DNA of 64,000 bases from Vibrio sp. CB1-14 (GTDB lineage: Bacteria; Pseudomonadota; Gammaproteobacteria; Enterobacterales; Vibrionaceae). A model generated the notes under the pieces. That model ran no database searches and was not told the origin of the DNA. It saw only the letters and a list, made by a program, of their open reading frames with translations. Within the stretch, counting starts at the first letter, position 1; each line of letters starts with the position of its first letter. The stretch lies in contig NZ_CP115920.1 in assembly GCF_040412085.2 (NCBI RefSeq), forward strand, positions 2,728,001 to 2,792,000. Direction: 5' to 3'. A program made the translations under genes and the position numbers. Below, one piece after another: positions 26,601-35,133 of this stretch.

Positions 26601-27605
26601 TTATTCAGTGTTTTTGTCTCTCAATTGCTGCAAATTACTCGATGATTGACGCCGAAACTCAGTTGGCGTTTGACTTACTAGCTTTCGAAACTGGTGTCGG
26701 AAGGTACTTTCGGAGGCAAAGCCGCAATGGTAGGCAATGTGTGACACCGTTGAAGAGGTCGTTGCTAGCAGTTCTTTAGCGCGATCCACTCGTGCTCGCG
26801 TTAGCCATTCAATCACAGGGAGCCCTACAACATTCTTAAATGTTCGCTGAAAAGTACGCGGCGTCATATCCATCTGACTGGCAAGAGAGTCCACATTGTG
26901 AGGTTCAGACAGTCTCTCTCTTACCCAATCCATAACTTCCGCAATCTTAGTCTGCGAAGTCGCCATCGCTTCTTGAGAAACGATCTGTAGCTGTTCACCA
27001 TCTCTGTATGCCGGTATCACCAAGCGCTGTGCCACCATATTGGCAATTCTATAACCATAATCCTGACGTACGATATAGAGCATCATGTCCAATCCCGCCG
27101 CTGAGCCCGCTGAGGTCAAGATATTGCCATCTTCGATGTACAGCGAAGATGGGGACACCCGAAGGCTTGGATAGCGTTGTGACAGTAGGTTTGAATGATG
27201 CCAATGTGTCGTCACCGCTCGACCATTGAGTAACCCTGCTGCTGCGAGCACAAATGCCCCTGTGCAAATACTACAAATACGTGCGCCTCGTTCATGAGCT
27301 CGCTTTAGTGCATTGACCAATACCTCTGGGGGCTGCTCATTAACATCTCGCCAACCAGGAAGAATGATTGTGTCGGCTTGCTCTAGTATCTCTGGACCGT
27401 GCTCAAACGTCACCGACACGCCCCCTATCGCTTGCACCGTACTTGACTCTATCCCACACACTTTAAACTGATACAAATCAACGCCAAGCTCTGGTCGTTC
27501 AAGTCCAAAAATTTCCACCGCACAGCCAAACTCAAAGGTTCTCAGTAACTCGAATCCCACTAAAACAACAGCGTGTGGCAACGAGTTGGCATGATCTTGA
27601 TGCAT
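26601..27605 (-). CDS. GlxA-type regulator: DJ-1/PfpI domain plus AraC helix-turn-helix
   Basis: 334 residues from the ATG at 27605, which has AGGGAC five bases upstream; the frame stays open to 27668 with alternative starts at 27620 and a GTG at 27668. Residues about 10-180 form a class-I glutamine amidotransferase-like (DJ-1/PfpI) sensor domain (AVVLVGFELLRTFEFGCAVE, SICTGAFVLAAAGLL). Residues about 225-320 are two AraC-type helix-turn-helices (NVDSLASQMDMTPRTFQRTF, VSHIAYHCGFASESTFRHQF). The layout matches GlxA/FtrA activators. It is divergent from the DMT transporter gene at 27671 and probably controls it; the effector is unknown. Confidence 0.9.
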   Translation of the reverse strand: MHQDHANSLPHAVVLVGFELLRTFEFGCAVEIFGLERPELGVDLYQFKVCGIESSTVQAIGGVSVTFEHGPEILEQADTIILPGWRDVNEQPPEVLVNALKRAHERGARICSICTGAFVLAAAGLLNGRAVTTHWHHSNLLSQRYPSLRVSPSSLYIEDGNILTSAGSAAGLDMMLYIVRQDYGYRIANMVAQRLVIPAYRDGEQLQIVSQEAMATSQTKIAEVMDWVRERLSEPHNVDSLASQMDMTPRTFQRTFKNVVGLPVIEWLTRARVDRAKELLATTSSTVSHIAYHCGFASESTFRHQFRKLVSQTPTEFRRQSSSNLQQLRDKNTE

Positions 27606-27670
27606 TTTGTCCCTATCCATTCTGTTGTATGAGCCTTTTTGCTTATAGCCTTTGGTAAAGATTACCACAC

Positions 27671-28609
27671 ATGGACTTTAGCCAAGCGATGAACCTGACG
27701 ACCTACTTCAAATTATTCCTTTCTGCTTTTTTTTGGGGAGGCTCGGCCATCGCAGGGAAAATAGCGATGGAGACCTTTTCTGTCTCTATGGTCACTATAT
27801 TAAGATTCGGTATTGCCGCTTTGGTGTTAGCGCTGCTTTATCGGCGACAGATTCAGCGCTATTCCATGCCAATAATGCGCCATATCAAGGTAGCGCTCAC
27901 CGCCTTCTTTGGGATCACCGCCTGCTACTACTTCTACTTCCGAGGCCTTGACCTATCAAGTGCATTCAACGCAGGTGTCATTGAAGCAACGATTCCTTGT
28001 CTAACACTGTTTATCGCTACTTGCAGCGGAAAACGAGAGAGTCTCACCAAAGTGGTTGGCTTTATCGCGGCCTATGTGGGGGTTATTTACATCGTATTTG
28101 ATGGGCAATTGGATAAACTGCTCAGTATTGAGTATTCCGTTGGCGACCTGTTGCTTCTGCTTAGCACATTCTGCTTTGCTGTTTACAACATTTTTGTCGA
28201 ACGCAACAAACAAGATACGCCAAACAATCTGTTTATGTACTATATCTTCCTGTATGGAAGTCTGTTGCTGCTTCCGTGGCCACTCATTGAATGGGCAATG
28301 ACAGGTAATGCTATGGTATTGAAGCCAATAGGCTTCGACGCCATTGTTGCCATCCTATTTATGGCCTTGGGTGGCTCTGTAGTGGCATATCTATTTTTCA
28401 ACCAAGCAATTTCCGTTATTGGTGCAGCCAGTGCGTCCTCATTTATTAATCTAGTACCCGTAATTACCGTGTTTCTGTCGGTGTTCTATCTCAAGGAAGA
28501 CATCTCAGTCAGCCAATGGATAGGCTCCGCTATCATCTTTGTCGGCGTGGCTATTTCGAACTATGAACCGAAGCGTCGCCAAAAAAACATCAGCCAACAA
28601 TCTAGCTGA
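27671..28609 (+). CDS. EamA/DMT family transporter
   Basis: 312 residues with ten predicted membrane helices in two EamA repeats (about 10-140 and 155-300). Marks: FFWGGSAIAGKIAME in helix one, the YFYFRGLDLSSAFNAGVIEA repeat signature, and the second-repeat end SFINLVPVITVFLSVFYLKE. Members of this drug/metabolite superfamily move amino acids or other small molecules across the inner membrane, usually outward. The start is uncertain: ATG at 27671 or 27689, neither with a clear ribosome-binding site. It is divergent from the GlxA-type regulator with at most 65 bases between them, a classic regulator/exporter pair. Confidence 0.88.
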   Translation: MDFSQAMNLTTYFKLFLSAFFWGGSAIAGKIAMETFSVSMVTILRFGIAALVLALLYRRQIQRYSMPIMRHIKVALTAFFGITACYYFYFRGLDLSSAFNAGVIEATIPCLTLFIATCSGKRESLTKVVGFIAAYVGVIYIVFDGQLDKLLSIEYSVGDLLLLLSTFCFAVYNIFVERNKQDTPNNLFMYYIFLYGSLLLLPWPLIEWAMTGNAMVLKPIGFDAIVAILFMALGGSVVAYLFFNQAISVIGAASASSFINLVPVITVFLSVFYLKEDISVSQWIGSAIIFVGVAISNYEPKRRQKNISQQSS

Positions 28610-28670
28610 CGGATTTACAGACAGGACAATTCAAAGTGTATCGCCAGTGGTTCCAGTAATCGCTAGACGA

Positions 28671-28705
28671 AAAAAAACCGCGATATCAACTATCGCGGTT
28701 TTTTT
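28671..28705. terminator. Bidirectional intrinsic terminator
   Basis: A 15-bp stem (28671-28685 with 28691-28705, core ACCGCGATA), 5-base loop, A- and T-runs on both sides, between convergent DMT and gpt genes. Confidence 0.92.
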
Positions 28706-28717
28706 AAACATCACTGT

Positions 28718-29182
28718 TTACTTTTGCTTACGGTTAATTGGCTCAACGTAAGACAGTGCCATATCCCATGGCTGCTCGATCCAACAATCTTGGTCGATAT
28801 CAACAATATATTCGTCAACTAGCTCAACGCCAGCAGGCTTAGCACACACTGTTACTAGCTTAGCTTTAGGGTACATTTCACGGATTTTACGAGCCGTGTC
28901 GCCGCTATCCACTAGATCATCAACGATTAGGTAACCTTCACCGTCGTGCTCTGGTGCTTTTAGTACCGTCATATCACGTTGGTGATCGTGGTCGTAGCTA
29001 GAGATACATACTGTATCTACATAACGAATACCTAGCTCACGAGCTAGAATCGCTGCTGGTACTAGACCGCCACGACTTACACCGATAATGCCTTTCCACT
29101 GTTCAGCTGGCATTTGACGCTCAGCGAGTTGACGGCAATATGCGTGCATATTGTCCCAAGTGATGATGAATTTGTTAGCCAT
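28718..29182 (-). CDS. gpt: Xanthine-guanine phosphoribosyltransferase
   Basis: 154 residues. Gpt salvages guanine, xanthine and hypoxanthine to their nucleotides using PRPP at the inner face of the membrane. The PRPP loop is [34 protein letters not shown] is the substrate/pyrophosphate loop, and the C-terminal [17 protein letters not shown] is typical. It follows a purine permease gene by 31 bases in the same direction, so import and salvage are probably co-expressed. Confidence 0.96.
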   Translation of the reverse strand: MANKFIITWDNMHAYCRQLAERQMPAEQWKGIIGVSRGGLVPAAILARELGIRYVDTVCISSYDHDHQRDMTVLKAPEHDGEGYLIVDDLVDSGDTARKIREMYPKAKLVTVCAKPAGVELVDEYIVDIDQDCWIEQPWDMALSYVEPINRKQK

Positions 29183-29213
29183 AATAATAACCTAATTAAA
29201 CCGTATTCGAGAC

Positions 29214-30506
29214 TTAAGCAGCCACAATGTACTTGATGACAAAGATTGCAGACATTACCCATACACTCATAGATACGTCACGACCTTTACCACTCAATGC
29301 CTTAATAGCCGCGTAAGCGATGAAGCCAAGTGAGATGCCTTCTGCAATTGAGAATGTAAATGGCATCAGCAAGCAAGTTACAACAACCGGTGCCGCTTCA
29401 GTAATGTCTCTCCAGTCGATACCAACTAGACCAGACATCATGAGAATTGCTACATAGAATAGCGCACCCGCGGTTGCGTAAGCTGGGATCATACCCGCCA
29501 AAGGCGAGAAGAATAAAGCAAGTACAAACAAAATGCCAACAACAACTGCAGTAAGACCAGTACGACCACCTGCCGCAACACCTGCTGTACTTTCTACATA
29601 AGAAGTCGTGTTTGATGTGCCGAGTAGCGCACCTACTGATGTTGCTGTTGAGTCAGCCAGTAGTGCTTTATTAAGACGTGGGATCTTACCATCTTTACCG
29701 ATTAGGTCTGCTTTTTGAGCAACACCTACTAGCGTGCCTGCCGTGTCGAACAAGTCAACAAATAGGAAAGCAAACACAACAGAAATCATACCGATTTCGA
29801 ACACTGCAGAGAAATCAAGCTGCATGAACGTTGGTGCAATGCTTGGTGGCGTAGACATAATGCCGCCCCACTGAACATCACCAAAAATAAGGCCTAGACC
29901 TGTTACTGCAAGGATAGCAATCATTACCGCGCCTTTCACACCACGGTGAACAAGAGCGATAGTAATGAAGAAACCTACAGCAGCTAACGTAGCTGGAAGA
30001 GAGGTAATGTGACCTAGAGATACAAGCGTCGCTGGGTTATCAACTACGATACCCGCGTTCTTTAGAGCAATCAGCGCTAAGAACAGACCAATACCCGCAG
30101 AGATACCAGTACGAAGCGACATAGGAATGGAGTTAATGATCCACTCACGGATCTTAAACACACTCAAGAGAATGAATAAAATACCAGAACAGAATACCGC
30201 CGCCAGCGCGACTTGCCATGTATAGCCCATGCCCAGCACTACCGCGTAGGTAAAGAAGGCGTTTAGACCCATACCTGGCGCTTGAGCAATTGGGTAGTTA
30301 GCAACAAAGCCCATGATAAAACAGCCAATCGCAGCTGCTAGACAAGTAGCAACGAATACTGCGCCGCGATCCATGCCGGCATCAGCTAGAATTGCTGGGT
30401 TAACAAAAATAATGTAAGCCATCGTCAGGAAGGTAGTAATACCTGCGATAATCTCAGTGCGCACTGTAGTGCCATTTTCACTGAGCTTGAACAGCTTCTC
30501 GAGCAT
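29214..30506 (-). CDS. NCS2 family purine permease
   Basis: 430 residues from the ATG at 30506, which has AGGGA eight bases upstream; the open frame reaches 30584 but that part covers the promoter. Twelve or more hydrophobic segments. Marks of the AzgA-like NCS2 branch: TFLTMAYIIFVNPAIL, QAPGMGLNAFFTY, LFDTAGTLVGVA and GTSNTTSYVESTAGVAAGGRT. It should import adenine or guanine/hypoxanthine with protons; the neighbouring gpt favours guanine/hypoxanthine. A PurR-like box lies at 30531-30546, downstream of a TATAAT at 30562-30567 on the minus strand, so purine repression is likely. Confidence 0.93.
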   Translation of the reverse strand: MLEKLFKLSENGTTVRTEIIAGITTFLTMAYIIFVNPAILADAGMDRGAVFVATCLAAAIGCFIMGFVANYPIAQAPGMGLNAFFTYAVVLGMGYTWQVALAAVFCSGILFILLSVFKIREWIINSIPMSLRTGISAGIGLFLALIALKNAGIVVDNPATLVSLGHITSLPATLAAVGFFITIALVHRGVKGAVMIAILAVTGLGLIFGDVQWGGIMSTPPSIAPTFMQLDFSAVFEIGMISVVFAFLFVDLFDTAGTLVGVAQKADLIGKDGKIPRLNKALLADSTATSVGALLGTSNTTSYVESTAGVAAGGRTGLTAVVVGILFVLALFFSPLAGMIPAYATAGALFYVAILMMSGLVGIDWRDITEAAPVVVTCLLMPFTFSIAEGISLGFIAYAAIKALSGKGRDVSMSVWVMSAIFVIKYIVAA

Positions 30507-30530
30507 AATCGAATCCCTAAAAAGTGTAAA

Positions 30531-30567
30531 AAGTAAACGGTTGCGTAAACGATTGGCGCGAATTATA
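30531..30567 (-). promoter_or_regulatory. Promoter -10 and PurR-like operator of the purine permease
   Basis: Read on the minus strand, ACGCAACCGTTTACTT (30546-30531) matches 13 of 16 positions of the PurR consensus ACGCAAACGTTTGCGT. A perfect TATAAT lies at 30567-30562, so the operator would sit just after the transcription start and block RNA polymerase. The -35 is weak. Confidence 0.6.
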
Positions 30568-30782
30568 AGGTTATCAAAACGCAAATTCCAGCTAGAATTT
30601 AGACTCTAATCAACATATTTTCCGCTTGATATGAAACCTATTCGGTAACGACTGCTAACAAATTGAAATAGTTACCGCGTTTGCGCCCTATTTCATCATA
30701 GCGATAAGGTGAGATAACTGGACAAAAATTCACCATCCTTTTTGAGATTAAGATGGCATTTCTTAGAAAAAGGCAAAAAAAA

Positions 30783-30802
30783 CGCCACTCCAGAGAGTGG
30801 CG
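30783..30802 (-). terminator. Intrinsic terminator of a minus-strand unit
   Basis: CGCCACTC (30783-30790) pairs with GAGTGGCG (30795-30802), 4-base loop, with eight Ts following on the minus strand only. The only gene it can serve is the small ORF at 30876-30962. Confidence 0.85.
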
Positions 30803-30875
30803 GTAGAATAATTTGGTCATCAATTGGGGTATATAACCAACAACAAATTCTCAATTTAGGGGAAAATCTTAATGA

Positions 30876-30962
30876 CTATCTACCGTAGTAGACATTGTAC
30901 GCGAAGTCTTTCGTGTATACGTTTTGGTTGGTCCAAAACATCGCGCTTGCTAAACCTTGCAT
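30876..30962 (-). CDS. Candidate 28-residue small protein
   Basis: A 28-codon frame (MQGLASAMFW at the start, FAYNVYYGR at the end) opens at ATG 30962 behind AGAAGGTGA, an excellent ribosome-binding site 5-6 bases away, and stops at TAG 30876. A strong minus-strand terminator follows 74 bases downstream. The peptide is aromatic-rich (one Trp, four Tyr, two Phe) with no obvious membrane helix. I do not recognise it. The leader is long: a nested hairpin at 31053-31087 may be part of it. The combination of ribosome-binding site and dedicated terminator supports a true transcription unit, either a small protein gene or a dual-function RNA. Confidence 0.6.
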   Translation of the reverse strand: MQGLASAMFWTNQNVYTKDFAYNVYYGR

Positions 30963-31404
30963 AACATCACCTTCTAACAAAACAAATAATGGATAATGGA
31001 TAAAGTTGCTTTGAATCTCGGTTCCTTGGAGGCGATAAATCGGGCTCAATCCTTGAACAAGCTATGTTGAATCACTCAACTGTTCAAAAGAATACCATAT
31101 TGGATTTAAATTACAAGACTTATGGCGATCTAAGTCACATAAATTTCATAATCATTGAAATCCACTGCCAATTCTGTAATTTTATTACGGATGGCATTAT
31201 CACCAATATGCATACCAGTGCATTTTATAAATCATTCCAGTAACACGCGACATTACATAATTGCTTTGCTTTTACTACTCGTTGTTTACAACTAATGGTA
31301 TCCTTCTCTTTATCTTAAATAAGCTAGAAAACCAGATGTTCTCACCTCGAATCTAAACATCTGGGGAATAACAATCTAGCCTAGTCTGCATAAAGGAGAG
31401 TTCC
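30963..31404. other. Intergenic region before pepD with two hairpins
   Basis: About 440 bases. It holds the leader of the small minus-strand ORF, including tandem GGATAAT units at 30990-31003 and a nested hairpin: TTGAACA/TGTTCAA (31053-31059, 31081-31087) around GTTGA/TCAAC (31066-31070, 31076-31080). Closer to pepD is a 9-bp hairpin CCAGATGTT/AACATCTGG (31332-31340, 31356-31364) in the likely pepD leader, without a T-run. No other gene is seen. Confidence 0.5.
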
Positions 31405-32874
31405 GTGTCTGAATTCCATTCTGAAATCAGCAAGTTGTCACCGGCACCGGTTTGGCAATTTTTCGACAAAATCTGCTCAATCCCACACCCTTCAAAACAT
31501 GAAGAAGCCCTAGCACAGTACATTATTGGCTGGGCGAAAGAGCAAGGTCTTGATGTAAAACGCGACGATACAGGCAACGTATTCATTAAAAAGCCAGCAA
31601 CGGCAGGCATGGAAGACAAGAAAGGTGTGGTTCTACAAGCGCACATCGATATGGTGCCTCAGAAAAATGAAGACACTGACCACGATTTTACTCAAGACCC
31701 AATCCAGCCATACATTGATGGTGAGTGGGTAACCGCAAAAGGCACAACGCTTGGTGCTGACAATGGCATCGGTATGGCAACTTGCCTGGCTGTACTTGCT
31801 TCAAACGATATCAAACACGGTCCACTAGAAGTTCTATTGACCATCGATGAAGAAGCTGGCATGACTGGCGCATTCGGCCTAGAGGCAGGCTGGCTAGAAG
31901 GTGACATTCTTCTAAACACTGACTCTGAGCAAGAAGGCGAAGTGTACATGGGTTGTGCGGGCGGTATTGACGCAGCCATTACGTTCGACATCACTCGTGA
32001 AGCAGCACCTCAAGGCTATGTTGCGCGTCAGCTAACACTGAAAGGTCTGAAAGGCGGCCACTCTGGCTGTGATATTCACACTGGTCGCGGCAACGCCAAC
32101 AAACTGCTCGGCCGCTTCTTAGCGGGTCACGCAAAAGAGCTTGATGCTCGCCTAATTGAATTCCGTGGTGGCAGCCTACGTAACGCTATTCCACGCGAAG
32201 GTTTTGTTACTCTAGCACTACCAGAAGAAAACCTACCGAAGCTAGAAGAACTTTACAGCTTCTACACTGAGCTAGTGAAATCTGAGCTAGGCGCTATTGA
32301 AACTGACATTGTTAGCTTTAACGAAGCAACTGATCTTAGCGATGTGTTCGAGTCTTACGCTCAATCGCGCTTTATCGCAGCACTGAATGCTTGCCCGAAT
32401 GGCGTTATTCGAATGAGTGATGACATTGAAGGTGTCGTTGAGACCTCACTAAACGTTGGTGTGATCACGACGCAAGCGGATAAAGTTGAAGTACTATGCC
32501 TTATTCGCTCGCTTATCGATTCAGGCCGCTCTCAAGTAGAAGGCATGTTGGCATCGGTCGCAGAGCTTGCGGGTGCGACGATTGAATGTTCTGGCGCCTA
32601 CCCGGGTTGGAAGCCAGATCCAGAGTCAGAGATCATGGCTATCTTCCGTGATATGTACGAAGGTATCTACGGTCACAAACCAAACATCATGGTGATCCAC
32701 GCGGGTCTAGAATGTGGTCTATTCAAAGAACCGTATCCAAACATGGACATGGTCTCTTTCGTCCCAACTATTAAGTTCCCTCACTCGCCTGACGAGAAGG
32801 TGAAAATCGACACGGTTGAGCTATTCTGGAACCAAATGGTAGCACTACTAGAAACGATTCCAGCGAAAGCTTAA
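31405..32874 (+). CDS. pepD: Aminoacyl-histidine dipeptidase (peptidase D)
   Basis: 489 residues from a GTG start with AAGGAGAG 6 bases upstream. PepD is a cytoplasmic dizinc M20 peptidase that cleaves Xaa-His dipeptides. Metal and catalytic motifs: VVLQAHIDMVPQ (His, then catalytic Asp), GADNGIGMA (bridging Asp), DEEAGMTGAFGL (catalytic Glu and ligand Glu), LNTDSE, and VIHAGLECGLF with the final His. The dimerisation lid lies between about 205 and 390. Monocistronic, with a terminator at 32898-32924. Confidence 0.96.
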   Translation: MSEFHSEISKLSPAPVWQFFDKICSIPHPSKHEEALAQYIIGWAKEQGLDVKRDDTGNVFIKKPATAGMEDKKGVVLQAHIDMVPQKNEDTDHDFTQDPIQPYIDGEWVTAKGTTLGADNGIGMATCLAVLASNDIKHGPLEVLLTIDEEAGMTGAFGLEAGWLEGDILLNTDSEQEGEVYMGCAGGIDAAITFDITREAAPQGYVARQLTLKGLKGGHSGCDIHTGRGNANKLLGRFLAGHAKELDARLIEFRGGSLRNAIPREGFVTLALPEENLPKLEELYSFYTELVKSELGAIETDIVSFNEATDLSDVFESYAQSRFIAALNACPNGVIRMSDDIEGVVETSLNVGVITTQADKVEVLCLIRSLIDSGRSQVEGMLASVAELAGATIECSGAYPGWKPDPESEIMAIFRDMYEGIYGHKPNIMVIHAGLECGLFKEPYPNMDMVSFVPTIKFPHSPDEKVKIDTVELFWNQMVALLETIPAKA

Positions 32875-32897
32875 TTAAGTCAGAACTGTGATTGATA

Positions 32898-32924
32898 AGC
32901 CGATGTTTAACCAAAACGTCGGCT
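32898..32924 (+). terminator. Intrinsic terminator after pepD
   Basis: AGCCGA-T-GTTT pairs with AAAC-G-TCGGCT (one wobble), followed by six Ts on the plus strand. Confidence 0.82.
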
Positions 32925-33011
32925 TTTTTGTTTCACATCAATTGTGCCTTTTGAGTTTCCTCTGCAGCCTGTGTATATTGAGACCAGTTATCATTTATAG
33001 AGAAAGACATT

Positions 33012-33218
33012 ATGCAAGTTTACGGTTGTTGTGATTTGGTTCGCGAAATCTACGCACAAATTGGCAGTGGCGATCAAGCCTACATTCCACAAGCAATTTC
33101 ATGTGCCGTTCGTACTCTAAACGAAGTGGCTGCAAATGAAAGCCTACCAAAAGATATCCGTGAGCAAGCGGCATTCGCGGCAGCAAACCTTTTGATTTCG
33201 GATTTTGAAGATAAGTAG
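33012..33218 (+). CDS. yaeP: YaeP family protein (UPF0253)
   Basis: 68 residues, all-helical, matching the short YaeP family: [33 protein letters not shown] and the closing [13 protein letters not shown]. Function is unknown in all species. A GAGAAAG site precedes the ATG. It is followed after 9 bases by the DUF4250 gene, with which it shares a terminator. Confidence 0.92.
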   Translation: MQVYGCCDLVREIYAQIGSGDQAYIPQAISCAVRTLNEVAANESLPKDIREQAAFAAANLLISDFEDK

Positions 33219-33227
33219 AAACTAAAG

Positions 33228-33419
33228 ATGAATCTAGCCAACTTTGAAACTATGGATCCTGTGATGCTAATGAGTATCGTCAACATGAAACTGCGTGACG
33301 ACTTTGGAGGAGATTTAGATAAACTCGTCAACTACTTCGACATCAGTAAACCTGCTCTTATCGAAAAGCTTGCCAGTGCTGGCTTTGACTTCCTAGAAGA
33401 TGCCGGTCAGTTCCGATAG
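33228..33419 (+). CDS. DUF4250 family protein
   Basis: 63 residues. The DUF4250 signature is clear: LANFETMDPVMLMSIVNMKL, then LDKLVNYFDI and EKLASAGFDFLEDAGQFR. The second half resembles a small helix-turn-helix (Leu/Tyr pattern around a Gly-rich turn), so nucleic-acid binding is conceivable but unproven. It forms a pair with yaeP and ends at a strong terminator. Confidence 0.9.
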   Translation: MNLANFETMDPVMLMSIVNMKLRDDFGGDLDKLVNYFDISKPALIEKLASAGFDFLEDAGQFR

Positions 33420-33422
33420 ACA

Positions 33423-33455
33423 AAAACACCGCTAAGGGAAACCTAGCGGTGTTTT
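33423..33455. terminator. Bidirectional intrinsic terminator
   Basis: AAAACACCGCTA (33423-33434) pairs with TAGCGGTGTTTT (33444-33455), followed by T-runs on both strands. It lies between the convergent DUF4250 and transporter genes. Confidence 0.9.
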
Positions 33456-33481
33456 TTTCATTCTTGATTCATAGTCAGTGT

Positions 33482-34849
33482 TTAGCCAAATGACGCCCAA
33501 ATCACGGTAACAACAAGTACTGGGCACACAAACTTCACGTACCAAGGCCATACCCTACCAAACCAGCCAAGTTGAAACTCTGGGCAGCCTTGTTCAAGCT
33601 CTTTAATCTTACTCGCGCGGCTCCAAACCCAACCACCAAACAAGCAGAATAACAGTGCGGCAATAGGCTGTAAGTATTGCGTCGCAACCATAGCGACAAA
33701 TCCAAACAGATCACCAAAGTTAAATACGATGTAGATACTAAACAGCGCAATAAGCGCACCGAGTACCCAACTGGTTTTCTTACGACCGGTGTTAAAGCGC
33801 TCATCGACAAGGGCAACCGGACACTCCAGCATCGAAATAGATGACGTTAGCGCTGCAATGGTCAATAGCAAGAAAAACACCACTGAGAACACTAAACCAA
33901 GCATGCCCAATGACTCAAACATCAGTGGTAATACCGTAAAGACCAAGGTATCTGAGCTCAATAGAGAGCCATCTTCTGCATAAATCTGAACGCCTTTTTG
34001 CATCGCGACAAACATCGCCGGCATCACCACAAGGCCTGCAATAAACGCCACTGAGGTATCCACCAAGGTCACATTCATTGCCATTTTCGGCAGGTTCTCT
34101 TTTTTCGACAAGTAAGAGCCGTAAATAAGCATCGAACAGCCACCAATCGTCAGCGAGAAGAAGCCTTGTCCCATGGCCGCGAGGATGAGTTTTCTGTCCC
34201 ACACTTTTTCAAAATCTGGGATCAGATAGTGTTTAAGCCCTTCAACTGCGCCCCGCTGCATCATGATATAGATAAACAGCAATCCAAAAAGGATGAACAG
34301 CGATGGCATCAAACGTGTCGACCATTTTTCAATGCCCTTCTTTACCCCGCCTTGAACAATCAACACCGTCAGCAAATAGAAAAGCACTGTACCAAATACA
34401 TTTCTTTCGACACTAAAACCTTTGAACCAGTCCGCAAGTGACGTCAGACCGGCAATGTCTGCCAGTGCGCCAAACAAGAAGCAAATCAGCCAGCCGCCGA
34501 CGATGGAATAGAACGCCAATACTGCGCAAGGCACCGCGAGGCCAATCCAACCGACTATGCCACCAACCACCTTGCCGATAGGATGGGAGGTAAGAGACTT
34601 CATGCTATCGACAGGGTTGGCTTGCCCATGTCGACCGATGGCCATTTCCACCACTAACATAGGAAACGCCACGACCAATATCATGACTAAATACACCAAT
34701 AGGAAAGCACCACCACCGTTGCTGGCGGCTTGTGTTGGGAAGCCCCAAATATTACCCAATCCTACGGCTGCACCTGCAGCGGCTAAAATGAAGCCTAAAC
34801 GAGAACCGAAATGCTCCCTTGGAGCCGTCGCTAAGTTTGAATTATCCAC
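33482..34849 (-). CDS. Sodium-dependent transporter, SNF/NSS family
   Basis: 455 residues with about 11-12 membrane helices. The first helix has the family core FILAAAGAAVGLGNIWGFPT, whose backbone and Asn bind Na+; helix six carries FFSLTIGGCSMLIYGSYL. NSS proteins (LeuT/Tna-type) import amino acids or related amines with Na+. The substrate is not evident. It depends on the sodium gradient that the nqr complex encoded nearby maintains. Single gene. Confidence 0.93.
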   Translation of the reverse strand: MDNSNLATAPREHFGSRLGFILAAAGAAVGLGNIWGFPTQAASNGGGAFLLVYLVMILVVAFPMLVVEMAIGRHGQANPVDSMKSLTSHPIGKVVGGIVGWIGLAVPCAVLAFYSIVGGWLICFLFGALADIAGLTSLADWFKGFSVERNVFGTVLFYLLTVLIVQGGVKKGIEKWSTRLMPSLFILFGLLFIYIMMQRGAVEGLKHYLIPDFEKVWDRKLILAAMGQGFFSLTIGGCSMLIYGSYLSKKENLPKMAMNVTLVDTSVAFIAGLVVMPAMFVAMQKGVQIYAEDGSLLSSDTLVFTVLPLMFESLGMLGLVFSVVFFLLLTIAALTSSISMLECPVALVDERFNTGRKKTSWVLGALIALFSIYIVFNFGDLFGFVAMVATQYLQPIAALLFCLFGGWVWSRASKIKELEQGCPEFQLGWFGRVWPWYVKFVCPVLVVTVIWASFG

Positions 34850-35084
34850 TGTAAAGATTCTTATGTACTAGTTTACTGGTACATTAAGATAAAAATCGAT
34901 TATAAGCAATCAATTTGGCGCAATAAACTAACGAAGACAAAAAATGCAAACGTAAGTATTAATTTACGAACAATACTTAGAATAGGTTCGACTCGCTGTT
35001 TTTTTTGCACGCTATTTGTTCGGTTAACACTGTTACCCGTCTGCTCGGTCAGTTCATGTTGAGCGTAAGCCCCCCTAGTTCGTC

Positions 35085-35104
35085 ATTCCTGCGCAGGCAG
35101 GAAT
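35085..35104. repeat. Short palindromic repeat, ATTCCTGC-N4-GCAGGAAT
   Basis: Perfect 8-bp arms and a 4-base loop, flanked by CGTC and CTACTC. Dispersed palindromes with the same GTCATTCCTGCG / CAGGAAT appearance are frequent in proteobacterial intergenic regions. It lies 30 bases after the DUF2884 stop and may help end its transcript. Only one copy is in this window. Confidence 0.5.
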
Positions 35105-35133
35105 CTACTCAAGGCTTGGTGCGGACTTAGAGA

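Noticed and set aside
30507..30620. Purine riboswitch before the permease gene
   Set aside because: No purine-riboswitch core is recognisable; a PurR-like box and a TATAAT explain the region better.
30638..30823. 61-codon minus-strand frame
   Set aside because: It runs through the terminator at 30783-30802 and has no ribosome-binding site.
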